Of a stretch of 64,000 bases of DNA, positions 10,846 to 62,385 are shown piece after piece. Position 1 is the first letter of the stretch. Every line of letters starts with the position of its first letter. The notes beneath the pieces were generated by a model. The model was not told where the DNA came from. It worked only from the letters and a program-made list of their open reading frames with translations, and did not search any database. This DNA comes from Larimichthys crocea (taxonomy: Eukaryota > Chordata > Actinopteri > Sciaenidae): NCBI RefSeq assembly GCF_000972845.2, contig NC_040016.1, positions 26,948,143-27,012,142 on the forward strand, in the 5' to 3' direction. The position numbers and the translations under genes are program-made.

Positions 10846-12084
10846 GTCCAGACATTTGAATCTGAATGTCGTTAGCGTGCTGGTTTCATGCTTAATTACG
10901 ACATCAGTGCAAAGTGTAAACTCATAGACTGAGCTAACGTGAGCTAACAGCAGCTACATGTTGGGTTGTGATTCAATATTTTTGTGGGATTAAGTAACAT
11001 ACGGTACATTCAAGATTCTGCACCATCCTGCAACCTCTTCGGCCTCTTCTCCTCTGCCATGAGCTAACAGCAGCTAACAGACTGAGCTAACATGAGCTAA
11101 CAGCAGCTACAGCTGTCAGCAGTTTACTTCACTGTCCATCATAAACTCTGTAAATCACAGAGAGTTGAGGCGGAGCAGCCGGAGGACATCAGAGGGAAAA
11201 CCAGAAAACATTTCCTCCATAAAATATGATCCAGTTTCACCAGAATCAGTGAAATAGTTGCTGCTGTGTGACTTAGTGCCGTGAAGCGTTACGTAGTAAA
11301 CACTTCAGACTTTAAAACCCGTGTACGGGACAGTCAGCGTCATTTCTTGAAGGTGCGTGCATCTTTCCGTGGTATCTGTTCTTTCCTTTTTTGAAGCTGT
11401 CGTTGCTCAAACAGTTCTGACCCGTCTTAAATATCTGCAGCTGAAGCTCACTCGGCTCTGAATCATAAAGAACAGACTCTTATCTCGCTGCAGCCGCTTG
11501 TAAATTTTAATATTTATTCTTACCTTCGCTGCATGCCGACCTTTAAAGGTCCCTTCAGACTGATGGGGAATTTCAGCCAGCGGTGAAGACTTATGGACCG
11601 CTCAGTCCAGCATATGGACTCCTGTGTTATTGCAATACGTCAGCACTGACTGAAGCTCAGTAATTCAGGTTGTGGCCGTTAAAGGGTCATTCCACTGAAC
11701 GCACAGTTCTTTGTGCAGCTTCACGGTGAATTTCAGGAGCTCAGACTTCACGTGAATCTGGATCCCGATCAAGCGGACTTTGGGCTGTTAGACTGTTTGT
11801 ATGTTGGACTAACCCAGAGTCTGAAGTTTGCTCTAATCAAACCGTTTATATGTTTTCATTAGCTCATATTAATTGAAAACATCCAGTTTAACGTAGGTAG
11901 TAGTTTTTATAGCCATTCGTCGCAACTGCAGATGATTACTGTGGATTCGTAAACGTCCTCTGGTAGCCGTTCCCTCTGCAGCTGACACATCACAAACGCT
12001 GTCCCTGATTATCAGTAATAAAAGCCGCATGCAGAGAAGAAACAGGATGCCGAGCTGAGACACATCTGCTTTTAATAAAATCCA

Positions 12085-12142
12085 ACAGTAAACACACACA
12101 GTAAATATCCAGCGCTGGATATTTACTGTGTGTGTTTACTGT
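12085..12142. repeat. 58-base perfect palindrome
   Basis: Centre lies between 12113 and 12114 in CCAGCGCTGG. Each 29-base half starts ACAGTAAACACACACAGTAA and is the exact reverse complement of the other, with no spacer. Such a sequence can extrude as a cruciform and is usually unstable. Confidence 0.93.
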
Positions 12143-12869
12143 CCTGACCTGAAAATAGAATAATCGTACGAGGCTCATCTTTAAAACCTCTGACAGGTTG
12201 TCAGGTATCCCGCCGGAGACTCAAGTTTGGACGTGACTGATGTGAAGAATGTAGTCGGGATGCCAGGAACCAGACCTGGCACGAAAACCAGCTCGGTGCT
12301 GAGTCCCTGTCAGAGCGCTGCTCGCTGCTGGTCTGAGGTGGAGCAGCTCTCCACCTCATTATGTTGCTCCCGACAATGAGCATCAGTTCCCCTCTGGGCT
12401 TCTTCCAGGAAAAAGCCTCATTCCTGTGCAGATGAAAAGAACATGTTCCCACCGCACCTGTGCTCTGAACCCGCCGGGCTCACGTCCTGCAGGCGCTGAG
12501 ACAGTCTGGCGTCTTGGTGGTGAGTCGAGCTGGCATCTCTCTGTGAGCTGAACAAACAATAGAATAGATCTTTATTGTCATTGTCACAGATACGAGATTG
12601 AAAGTGCTTCTAGTCAGTCAGTGCAAAAATAAAATCCTAGCGTTAAAATGACTAGAATAAATAAGAATAAAGATACCTGAGACATTAAAATGTACTAAAA
12701 TAAATAAAATTAAACATATGCTAAAATCAAAATAAATACTAAATATGCTAAAAGGAGCATACACCCATTACGTAAAACATTAAAACATTGTGCACATCAT
12801 TTTTTGTTATTATTTTCTCATCTGTAGCAGGTCTAAGCCTCCAAACACTGCAGGTCTGACTGTCGGCAT

Positions 12870-13767
12870 TAGGGACGTAACGACTCGATTCGAGTTTTGG
12901 TCACGAGAAAATCAAAATGAGCTACAGACAAATTATGACCACATAAAATTATCTTTTTATTTGTAGGAAAAAATCTTTCTTTACAGTTTGTGTTCTCTTA
13001 TAAAAAGTGCAACTTACATCTTAAACAACAAAACTCATGACAGACATCTGCTTTCTTTAGAAACAATCTCACAGTAAACTGCTGTTAACTGATGTGATGC
13101 AGTTTTCTTTCACGAGGCGTATCCAGGGCTGTAAATTAACTTTTTTTGATGTGGCTGGTAAGTTTCTGAAGTTACCAGCCACATCAGAATTTCCACTAGC
13201 CACATTTTTTCCTCTGCAAAAAAGAGCAACTGAATTAATTTGATCATTTTATTAACTAAAGCTTTAAATTAATCTCACAATGAAGTTGGGAACAAACAAA
13301 AATGATCCCAACATTTCATTACTCATTAACCCTTACAAACTATTCAGGGTCTAATATGACACATTTTTTGTACATAACAATAAAATAAAAACATTAAAAC
13401 TTGCGAGCAGCACGCGTAAAAAGCAAAGAGAAGCCGTGGATCTTCAAAATAAAATACCTTGTGCAAACTGCCGGTTGTAAAAACAGACAAAGGCGAAACT
13501 GATTAACTACGTAGCATATTTACACATGTAGAAGCATGTTTAGAAGAACGTACACCGGGAAAATGTCCAAATCTGAGCAAGTAAACAAAGTCTGGCGGGC
13601 TAAGCGCTCGCTCCTGAAACACTCTCGGTGGGTTTGAAGTCGCGTGCAGGACGGACCAAAGACGCCATTTGCCAAGAATCGCAATTCATTTTTTCTGTCA
13701 ACCGATGCGAGGCGTCACGCGTTTGTACCGATTTTTGATCGTGTCACGATGCATCGTTACATCCCTG
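12870..13767. mobile_element. hAT-type non-autonomous element with 8-base target duplication
   Basis: Terminal inverted repeats TAGGGACGTAACGA (left) and the complement of TCGTTACATCCCTG (right) flank 898 bases. The perfect direct duplication GTCGGCAT lies on both sides (12862-12869 and 13768-13775); 8-base duplications are characteristic of hAT transposons. There is no transposase open frame. A perfect 15-bp-stem hairpin lies inside at 13147-13186. Confidence 0.88.
13147..13186. repeat. Perfect hairpin inside the hAT-type element
   Basis: TGATGTGGCTGGTAA and its exact complement TTACCAGCCACATCA separated by a 10-base loop (13162-13171). Confidence 0.9.
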
Positions 13768-13775
13768 GTCGGCAT

Positions 13776-15080
13776 GTTCCTGAGCATGAACACGTGAACA
13801 TCTTGTTCTTTAGCTGGTAGCTGTAAGTCTTTGATATAGTTGAAGGCTGATAGGACGAGGACAGACGCTGATGGACGTCCTGATAAAACTGGATCTCACA
13901 CAGTCTGACTCAGAGGACGTGTGTCATGTTCTGAGGTTTCTTGGGGCTGAACAAACAGCAGCAGGTGTTTTCTTTGACAATGTGAAGAAATCTGTGACGA
14001 ACTCAAAGGATGTGGGAGTTGTGTAAGAACCAAGAGGCCCGTTTCCTCTTCTTCTCTCTGGAAGTGGATGACATCAGCTGTTTTCCTCTTCCCAGAAACC
14101 TCCAGAGAGAGAAAGCGGGAATATTTCCTGGAGGCCGTGGACAGATAGAGGGTAGAAAGACAGTGCAGCCCGGCTCGGTTCCCATGACGCTGTTTGTTTG
14201 TCTTGACTCTCGTCTCGTGTCACTCGGCCATGAAGACTTTGATGTGAACGTGAAAGCAGCGTCTTCTTTCTGTGACGTGATTTTATGAACTCAACGAGAG
14301 GTTGATCTCAGGTCAGGACTGTCTAAAACTTTCACTTCAGCTCGGTGGGATTCATACGCTTCAGGAAACGAAACTTCATCATGACCGCCGGAAATAATCA
14401 GATCACACTGAAGCTGAAACACGGGAAGAAACCGTCGTGTTGGGACTCAAACAGATCCAACGATTCCTCCAATCATCAGACTCTGAATTTGAATAAATCA
14501 AACTAAAGATTTGAATCAACGAACAAAGACTTCTGGACTTCATCTGGTTGAAATCCTGGCAGAGGAATCTTTCCATCTGTCAGACTGTTGTCGTGGATTC
14601 AGGAATGTTGCTCTGCTTTCCCGTGGACAGTCTGACGTCTCGCAGTGCGACACACTGGACAGGATCGACTCACACTCACAACCAAAGACAAACCTTTTCC
14701 TAACGTACACAGAACAGATACAAAACCAAAACAATGCTTCGGCGAGCAGCTGACCTCATCTTGGCGCTCTGAAACTCCAAGTATTAAATAATGATAATCT
14801 GATCTGTGTTTGACTGAAATAAAGATTTCACGTCAACGTTCCTGGAAAATGAAACGTGATCTCCAGCAGCCACAGTACTACCTCATAAATACTTTGATAT
14901 GATGTGTACATGTACTGAGCAGCACGCTGAATACTTTTATTCCTGCTGCCGTGAACTGAATCCAAACTGAATCCTTATACGTGTCTCACTCTGAATCAAG
15001 AATGCTGCAACAATTTCCTCCTCAGAGGAAAAACTGTTTTTATTTTTATGACTGGCGTGAAACCAGACGAGGCCTGAAAA
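13776..15080. other. Intergenic DNA, no recognised gene
   Basis: Several open frames of 60-92 codons occur on both strands (for example 14010-14288), but they overlap one another, lack splice context and match no family I know. No repeats stand out. Confidence 0.4.
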
Positions 15081-15082
15081 CA

Positions 15083-15210
15083 TGAAGACTGTCTAAAACC
15101 TGGACGTAGTCTCTGTGACGTCCCCGCAGACTGTCTAAAACTGGACGTAGCCTCTGAGACGTCCCCGCAGACTGTCTAAAACCTGGACGTAGTCTCCATG
15201 ACGTCTTCAT
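15083..15210 (-). repeat. 42-base minisatellite, locus 3
   Basis: Three units in reverse orientation (TGGACGTAGTCTCTGTGACG...), bounded by CATGAAGAC on the left and its complement GTCTTCATG on the right. Confidence 0.87.
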
Positions 15211-16790
15211 GTTGTTGCCTTTATTGTCTCCATCCACCTGAGTATTCACACGTTGTACTTGGACTGAGAGTGTGTATCCCTCCTCCTTAAAAAGTAGATC
15301 TGGAACATGTTTCCCTGCCGTGGAACTCTTGATGAAAGTAAATTTGCAGCGAGCTGAAGAACTTCGTCTTCTTAGATCCGTCAGCTCACATGAAGCTTTA
15401 AACTTTGTCGACATTTATTGAAGCTCAGCCGGGCTGTCGTCATATTATTGATTCCTCCTGAGACCCAGAGGAAAAACAAGTTCTGCTTTTTGATATTTTT
15501 ATGATAATCGAAGTGTTTGTGGTTAAAGACACATATTGCAACAATTTTTCAAAAACATTGTTTATGTTTTGTGGACCGTCCTTGTCGTGGACGTCGGGTC
15601 TTGTTTGACACAGAATGAAATGACGTAATATTTTAATACTGAATTCATTTTCTGGTGGATTTCTTTTAAAAACTCATTTCATGAACAATAAAGTCGATGA
15701 AGTTTCACATCTGAATGCTCTCAGCACATTTCTGTCGCTGTCAATCAGTGTAACCCTGAAGGAGAGAAATTAATTCAAATTCTGACATTCAAACTCTTCA
15801 AAGTACCAAACAGGGTTAGTTAAACACAGATTTACTGGAATATCCTCACTGCTACGTCCCACAATAAACATTTAAACAAGAATTTAAACTCATCTGAATC
15901 TGAATCTCCCTCCACAAGCCTCTCTGCTCCCTGATTATTAAAATGTCCTGATAAAAAGGTTTCTGCACATGTTCATAAAGTCAGGCGTCCGTGCAGCCGT
16001 GCTCTGCTCGCCTGAGACATTCGTAGATCTTTGCAGGTGTCGTACAGACGGACGTGCCGGTCCAGGTGCAGCTGGATCGGGGCGGCCTCTGGGCTGAAAC
16101 TCTGCCCGATCTCTGCACCTGTTCTCTGGGAGCTGATGCAGAGTCTGAGACGTCAGACGGAGAGGTCGGTGCACGACAGCGCCAGGATGCGAGGACGGGG
16201 GAGGGAAGCATGGAGACAGAGAGACGGAGAGTGTGTGGTCGGGTCGAGTCGTAAAAAAGGATGAAGCTGATTAGATTAGAAGAGATGGAGACACATGAAA
16301 GAGAGATGGAGTGAGAGATGAAGTTATGAGACGACAGGAGGGATCAGCAGGGAGGGAGGGATGGAAGGAGGCGAGGTCTTAAATCACGGCGAGGATTAGA
16401 GGGAGAAGTCGTAAAGCTGTCACCTCCTCTGAAAGGAGAGGAGAGAGGAGACAGGAGAGGAGGGATTAAAGGGAGCAGCGAGGAGGAAAACATGAAGTTA
16501 TAAATAAAGAGAGATTAAACAAGAAACAGTAGAAGAAGAAGTTTGGGAGTGAAGGACTCGGGTCAGATGTCGTCCTCTGATAAATCAGCCGGGTCCGTTA
16601 AAATGAGATTTTTAATCCCTCGAGCAGAAGCAGCTCGGTTTTATTCTCGAGACGTCAGAGAAACATTTAAAACATTTCTGAAGGCAGGCTGCTCCTCATC
16701 TGCTCCTGTGGACGTGTTGGACACGTAAAGACGAGTCCCCGAGGAGCCGCAGACTATTCTAGAAACATGTTATTATGATTTAATGTCCTA
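15211..16790. other. Intergenic DNA, no recognised gene
   Basis: 16000-16240 is GC-richer and open on both strands; the minus strand reads LHLDRHVRLYDTCKDLRMSQ in one frame, which looks protein-like but matches nothing I can name. The stretch 16260-16520 is purine-rich (GAGAGATGGAGTGAGAGATG type). Confidence 0.35.
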
Positions 16791-16794
16791 GTAT

Positions 16795-17895
16795 GCAGGG
16801 ACGTCATGGAGACTACGTCCAGGTTTTAGACAGTCTGTTGGGACGTCACAGAGACTACGTCCAGGTTTTAGACAGTCTGCAGGGACGTCACAGAGACTAC
16901 GTCCAGGTTTTAGACAGTCTGCGGGGACGTCACGGAGACTACATCCAGGTTTTAGACAGTCTGCGGGGACGACACAGAGACTACGTCCAGGTTTTAGACA
17001 GTCTGCGGGGACGTCACGGAGAACTACGTACAGGTTTTTACGACAGTTGCGGGTGGGGAGACAGGGAGGGGACGTCCGGTTTTGGGACAGAAGAAGAAAG
17101 GGAACGCACGGAGGATACTACGTCCAGTTTTTAGACAGTCCTGCGGGACACACAGGAGAACTACTTCCAGGTTTTAGACAGTCGGCGGGACGACACAGGA
17201 GACTACGTCCAGGTTTTGAGACAGCCTGCGGGGAACACGTCACGGAGACTACAGTCCAGGTTTTAGACAGTCTGCGGGGACGTCCGGGAGACTAGTCCAG
17301 GTTTTAGACAGTCCTGCGAGGACGTCACGGGACTACGTCCAGGTTTTAGACAGTCTGCGGGGACGTCTACGGAGACCTACGTCCAGGTTTTGAGACAGTC
17401 TGCGGGGGACGTCAGGAGACTACGTCCAGGTTTTAGACAGTCTGCGGGGACGTCAGGAGACTACGTCCAGGTTTTAGACAGTCTGCGGGGACGTCACGGA
17501 GACTACGTCCAGGTTTTAGACAGCGGCGGGGACGTCACGGAGACTACGCCAGGTTTTTAGACAGTCTTGCGGGGACGTCACGGAGACTAGTCCCAGTTTT
17601 AGACAGTCTGCGGGGACGTCACGGAGACTATGTGTCCAGGTTTTAGACAGTCTGCGGGGACGTCACGGAGACTCGTCCAGGTTTTAGACAGTCTGCGGGA
17701 CGTCACGGAGACTACGTCCAGTTTGGACAGTCTGCGGGAACGTCACGGAGACTACGTCCAGGGTTTTAGACAGTCTCGGGGGACGTCACGGAGACTATGT
17801 CCAGTTTTAGACAGTCTGCGGGGACGTCACGAGACTATCCAGTTTTTAGACGAGTCCTGCGGCCTCACAGACTACGTCCAGTTTTTCGCAGGAAC
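16795..17895 (+). repeat. 42-base GGACGTCACGGAGACTACGT minisatellite, locus 4 (main array)
   Basis: About 26 units of GGACGTCACGGAGACTACGT plus CCAGGTTTTAGACAGTCTGC. The first units are clean and 42 bases long, so they read as a 14-residue peptide repeat (YVQVLDSLRGRHGD); later units carry many indels. Each unit holds GACGTCAC, one base from a cAMP-response element. Confidence 0.93.
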
Positions 17896-17899
17896 AGAC

Positions 17900-18367
17900 T
17901 ACTCTTCTCAGTTCTCTCTTTGTCTCTAATGAAAACTCTCATTTCATTTTTCACGGTATTAAAGTTGTCTTTGGGTACTTTTCAGTCAGTCTTTTTTATT
18001 GTGAGAGACGTTGGCTCGGTCTTTTTATTGCTGGACGGGGGTCAGAGGTCGCTGTTTCAGTCTTCGTTGCTTTTCGTACGTCGACGTGTCAAACATGGAA
18101 AAACATAAAATGTGGAAATGTTTATCAGTGTCTGTGTTTCTGTGACGAGGTCACATGACGTGAAGCTTTTGTTTTGTTTACTCATTGTTTAGCACAAACT
18201 CCCTGGTGCAACAGGAGAAAAATAAAAGATGGAGTCGGCTGATACATGGGAACCGCTCGCCACGACCACCCACGACCACGCACGACCACGCGAAGACCAT
18301 CTGTGAAACTTTATTTAAAACTGTCTGAATCAGCTTATCTTTAGACTGGATAATTGCTACTCATCAT

Positions 18368-18399
<32 letters not shown>

Positions 18400-18830
18400 A
18401 TGTTATTATTATTTTGGTTGTGTCACTTTTTTAAAAACAAATTGACCTCCTTATTATGGCACTTCCGCTATAAGAGGTTTTGACGTGAAATACAGTGAGC
18501 AACACGAGCTAGACTTTAGCTTAGCAATATCTGCTAACATCAACAAACAACCGACACCACGACACTCAAACTAAATTTACTGCAAACAACGTTACTGCAA
18601 AGCTAACATTACTGCAAAGCTAACGTACCAAAGCTAACGGTTATTGCAAGCAACGTCGACTATCGTGGCGGCACTACCTCGTTGATCTGGTAAAAAAGCC
18701 GGTTGAGTGATAACGCTAATTGCTAACATCATCGCTAATAAACCGTGTGAGGTATTCATAGCAAAACATTGAGTTCGCAGCTAACGTGGTCCATGATCGT
18801 ACACACCTCGGCGCTCACCAACATCCAGGC
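17900..18830. other. Intergenic DNA with a short TTA repeat
   Basis: No gene recognised. A (TTA)n tract lies at about 18365-18412 and scattered GCTAAC motifs appear from 18530 on, leading into the next array. Confidence 0.45.
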
Positions 18831-18837
18831 AGCCCGG

Positions 18838-19295
18838 CTAACACACTCGCTAACAGCTGCTACACACTGAGCTAACAGCAGCTAACAAACTGAGCCTACA
18901 GCAGCTAACAAACTGAGCTAACAGCAGCTAACGAGCAGCTAACAAACTGAGCTAACAGCAGCTAACAAGCTGAGCTAACAGCAGCTAACAGCAGCTAACA
19001 AACTGAGCTAACAGCAGCTAACAAACGGAGCTAACAGCAGCTAACAAACGGAGCTAACAGCAGCTAACAAACTGAGCTAACAGCAGCTAACAAACTGAGC
19101 TAACAGCAGCTAACGAGCAGCTAACAAACAGAGCTAACAGCAGCTAACGAGCAGCTAACAAACGGAGCTAACAGCAGCTAACAGCAGCTAACAAACTGAG
19201 CTAACAGCAGCTAACAAACGGAGCTAACAGCAGCTAACAAACGGAACTAACAGCAACTAACAAACTGAGCTAACAGCAGCTAACAGCAGCTACAG
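18838..19295. repeat. GCTAACAGCAGCTAACAAAC minisatellite, block 1
   Basis: Tandem units of about 23 bases (AGCTAACAGCAGCTAACAAA CTG) with ACGGAG and GAGCAG variants. Same family as blocks at 25.7, 37.7, 47.3 and 49.0 kb. Confidence 0.93.
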
Positions 19296-19475
19296 TTTAC
19301 TGTACAGAGCGTTGAGGAAACGAAGCGTCTAATTTTAGTCTCCAGTCGCCGGCGTGTCGTCGTCCGGTTGCCGCATTGTGTCGTCATGTTTGTGTTTGTG
19401 TTACCGATGTGTATTCAGTCGTGTGTTACAGACAGACAGAGGAAACCAACGATGGGATTTATTTAAAAAGTCTTT

Positions 19476-19479
<4 letters not shown>

Positions 19480-19515
<36 letters not shown>

Positions 19516-19536
19516 ACACACACACACACAGACACA
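19480..19536. repeat. (CA)n microsatellite
   Basis: CA run with two GA interruptions. Confidence 0.9.
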
Positions 19537-19539
19537 CTC

Positions 19540-20430
19540 TGCGTATGTCCGATGAGCAGAGGAAGAGACAGTTTGTTCCTCGTCTGTCTCCGTGTTGACG
19601 CGTTGCTCTGAGGAGGTCGTTTCCTCGAGTCAAGTGAACAATAACGATGTGAAACATGTGACGCTGTCAGACTCACGTTACACTGCAGTCAGATTTTACA
19701 TGCAGGAACAATAATTATAGTTATTATTGATCAGATATTTACTCTGTGACCCTCATTTATTCTGTGTATTCTCTGCAGATGTTTTCAGCTGAGTCTCTTC
19801 ATTAAGAAACTCATAATCTGCTAAATGAAAACAGACCGTGCGGCATCGTTTCTCGTCAGCTCAGTGTCACGGAGTAAAGTTTGGTTAAAACCCCAAACAG
19901 GACTTACAGATGTGTGTTGACGTTTGTTTTGTCAGTCAGAGCCAGGAGTTAAGAGGGAATGCTTTTAATTTGAAAGGTTTTTCTCCCCAAAGCATTGAAG
20001 GCTGTGATTAAGTTATGCGTCATCCGCAGTTGTTTTCAGTCGATTAGTGGCATTAAGGCTTTGAAACTTTAACTCAAGTCGTAATTTCACAACAAAAACG
20101 TTGAGTCAACAAGAGGCTGCATGTCGTGCACAAAAGTCAACAAGTAGAAATAGAAACTGTGATTTCCACACTGTCGTTGAGTCATGTGAAGTTAAACCTC
20201 TCTGACTGTCTTTCCTCTCTCAGCAGGCGTCTTTTAAAACCTGCTGACAAGATGATAGCCAGCCAGCCGCCGTGACACACTGTGATAAATTGTGATGCGA
20301 TAACATGAGAGTCAGTTTCTCCTGGAACCGTGCTCGCCAGCTCTGCAAAGTTTCCTGCGATGCCACCGGGAATGATTTCAGCACTATCAGTTGTTGTGCT
20401 GTCCTCGTGGATTAGATTACTGCACAGACG
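19540..20430. other. Non-repetitive DNA upstream of the first coding exon
   Basis: No coding exon recognised. The stretch 19940-20090 is free of simple repeats and might include a conserved non-coding element or the missing 5' exon; sequence alone cannot decide. Confidence 0.3.
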
Positions 20431-20439
20431 GACGCTGTT

Positions 20440-21160
20440 TGAAAACGACTATAAACTACAAAACAAGCACAAAGAGTTACCAAACAACTACAAACATACA
20501 AAGGACGTACAAAAAGATACAAAACGACTACAAAGAGATAAAAAGTGACTTAAAAGAAATGTGAAACACAACGAAGAGATACAGAAAATTATAAAGGGAT
20601 ACAAAGCTACTACAAAGAAACATAAAACGACTACAGAGACACAGAATGTCTACGATGAGACACAAAACAACTACTAAAGGACACACCGACTACAAAGAGA
20701 CACAAAACAACAACTACAGGACACACACCAATTACAAAGAGACACAAAACAACGACTACAGGACACACACCAACTACAAAGAGACACAAAACAACGACTA
20801 CAGGACACACACCAATTACAAAGAGACACAAAACAACTACTAAAGGACACACACCAACTACAAAGAGACACAAAACAACTACTACAGGACACACAACAAC
20901 TACAAAGAGACAGAAAACAACTACTAAAGGACACACAACAACTACAAAGAGACAGAAAACAACTACTAAAGGACACACACCAACTACAAAGAGACACAAA
21001 ACAACGACTACAGGACACACAACAATTACTAAGAGACACAAAACAACTACTAAAGGACACAACAACTACAAAGAGACAGAAAACAACTACTACAGGACAC
21101 ACAACAACTACAAAGAGACAGAAAACAACTACTAAAGGACACATAACAACTACAAAGAGA
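20440..21160. repeat. 42-base ACAAAGAGACACAAAACAAC minisatellite
   Basis: Units of 42 bases (TACAAAGAGACACAAAACAA CGACTACAGGACACACACCA AC), preceded by shorter degenerate units. The period is a multiple of three, so both strands stay open across the array (NYKETQNNDYRTHT on +, long Cys/Val-rich frame on -). These are not genes. Confidence 0.92.
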
Positions 21161-21164
21161 CCTC

Positions 21165-22105
21165 CGGTTGTCTGTCCACAGTTGTACTGTGTCTTCTGTC
21201 TTCAGGAGTTCAGAGGTCGGCGTTGAAGCTGAAGCTGTGTTTCCTCTCTCAGCCGCTTCTTTCCACTCGCACTTCTCAAACTAAACTCTTAAAACTGGGC
21301 CGGGCCAGCACAACAGTGCACTGTACAAAAATGATGAATTGACCTGTTTCCCTCAAGAACTGCGTCCCCACATTAACACGGAAAGTTCCACCAGCTCGCT
21401 GAGGACACGGAGGGAATGAAAGAGAGAAACTTTGTTTGTTTTGCAGATGTGCAGTGACTCAATTAGACTTTTAGATTTAACATATTGGTTCCAGTTAAAA
21501 TCTGATTGAATTATGTCAGAGTATCAGATTCATCTGATTACTGAACTTAATCTGCTCTCAATCTAATTCAGCACGTTATAGCCTCAGACCCGTCTCATCG
21601 TGACGTCTGAAGTTTAACAAACACACTCAGGTCGTCTTCCAGCAAAGATTCAGTCACATTATTTATGGTCAAGCTCGAGCTCTGTGCTTTCGTCTCTCTG
21701 TGTTTATAAATGGGAGCTTTAGCGCAGCCAAAAGGACTCCAGCCAGCGTTTCCTCACATTCAGAGGCTGCTAATTCTCTTTAGCTGCAGTCTGCTCTGCC
21801 AGTATGAATATAAACATCACAAGTCCAGTAGTTCCAGTTAAATAACGGTCAGAGTTTAATTCAAAGATGCAGACAATGCAGACAAGTTATAGTGAGTGTG
21901 TGTATGTATATATAGTACATTTGGACAAAAAAGTTATTACAGTTTGTCCTGAAGGGCAGACGAATCTCTGTACCAGATTTCCTGCCGATTCGTTCACTGA
22001 TCCATGAACGTCTGCACAAAACCTCCAACAGTTGTTGAAATATTTAAAACCAAAGTGGTCGACTGACCAGCGAGAGTACAGAGCCGTGCTGCAGCAAAGA
22101 GACAA
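21165..22105. other. Intergenic DNA, no recognised gene
   Basis: Lies between two related minisatellites. No exon, RNA gene or mobile element was recognised. Confidence 0.4.
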
Positions 22106-22109
22106 ACGT

Positions 22110-22590
22110 ATGCCTAAGAGACAAAACAACTACAAAGAGACAAAACAACCACAAAGACACAAAACTACTACAAATAGACAAAACAACCACAGAGACAAAA
22201 CAACCACAAAGACAAAACAACCACAAAGAGACAAAACTACTACAAATAGACAAAACAACCACAGAGACAAAACAACCACAAAGACAAAACAACCACAAAG
22301 AGACAAAACAACCACAAAGACACAAAACAACCACAAAGAGACAAAACAACTACAAAGAGACAAAACAACTACAAAGAGACAAAACAACCACAAAGAGACA
22401 AAACAACTACAAAGACACAAAACAACCACAAAGACACAAAACAACTACAGAGACAAAACAACCACAGAGACAAAACAACCACAAAGAGACAAAACAACCA
22501 CAAAGACACAAAACAACTATAAAGAGACAAAACAACTACAAAGAGACAAAACAACTACAGAGAGACAAAACAACCTCAAAGACACAAAAG
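22110..22590. repeat. ACAAAGAGACAAAACAAC minisatellite
   Basis: Units of 15-18 bases (ACAAAGAGACAAAACAAC and shorter), clearly related to the array at 20440-21160. It ends about 140 bases before the probable acceptor of the first semaphorin coding exon. It explains the 188-codon KETKQPQRHKTTT-type open frame. Confidence 0.92.
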
Positions 22591-22699
22591 TACTGTAAGG
22601 TGATATACAACAACTTGAGAGAAGTGTGAAACGGCTACAAAGAAGAAACGCTGACCTAAAAATAATTGTTGAATTATGTTATAAAACACATTTAACATA

Positions 22700-22805
22700 A
22701 TGTTTAATCTCTCTTTGTCGTGTTTCCTCAGCTCAGACTGATGTGACCGGCTGCTTCGACCTTCTTCCGTCTTTCTCTCTCCACCTCCGCGAAGCTCCGT
22801 CAGAG
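22700..22805 (+). promoter_or_regulatory. Probable 3' splice site and 5' UTR part of the first coding exon
   Basis: A pyrimidine-rich stretch (TCTCTCTTTGTCGTGTTTCCTCAG) ends in AG at 22730-22731, 74 bases before the ATG. This is a good acceptor, so the ATG exon is probably not the first exon: a non-coding exon and the promoter should lie upstream, inside or beyond the window. That arrangement is common in class 3 semaphorin genes. I could not place the upstream exon. Confidence 0.5.

Positions 22806-62385
<39,580 letters not shown>

Larger units (their letters stand above)
9522..12670 (-). repeat. Large inverted repeat, right arm
   Basis: Inverted copy of 5801-9162. Differences include a shorter CA tract (10335-10376), a shorter minisatellite (about 9673-10017 against 8415-9008) and an approximately 15-base deletion in the SINE. 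The arms are therefore diverged, not identical. Confidence 0.93.

Noticed and set aside
20631..21144. Two overlapping minus-strand frames of 144 and 156 codons, Cys/Val/Leu-rich
   Set aside because: They look like membrane proteins but are minisatellite translations with a 42-base period.
22032..22598. 188-codon open frame rich in KETKQPQRHKTTT
   Set aside because: Entirely the translation of an ACAAAGAGACA minisatellite; the opposite strand is equally open.
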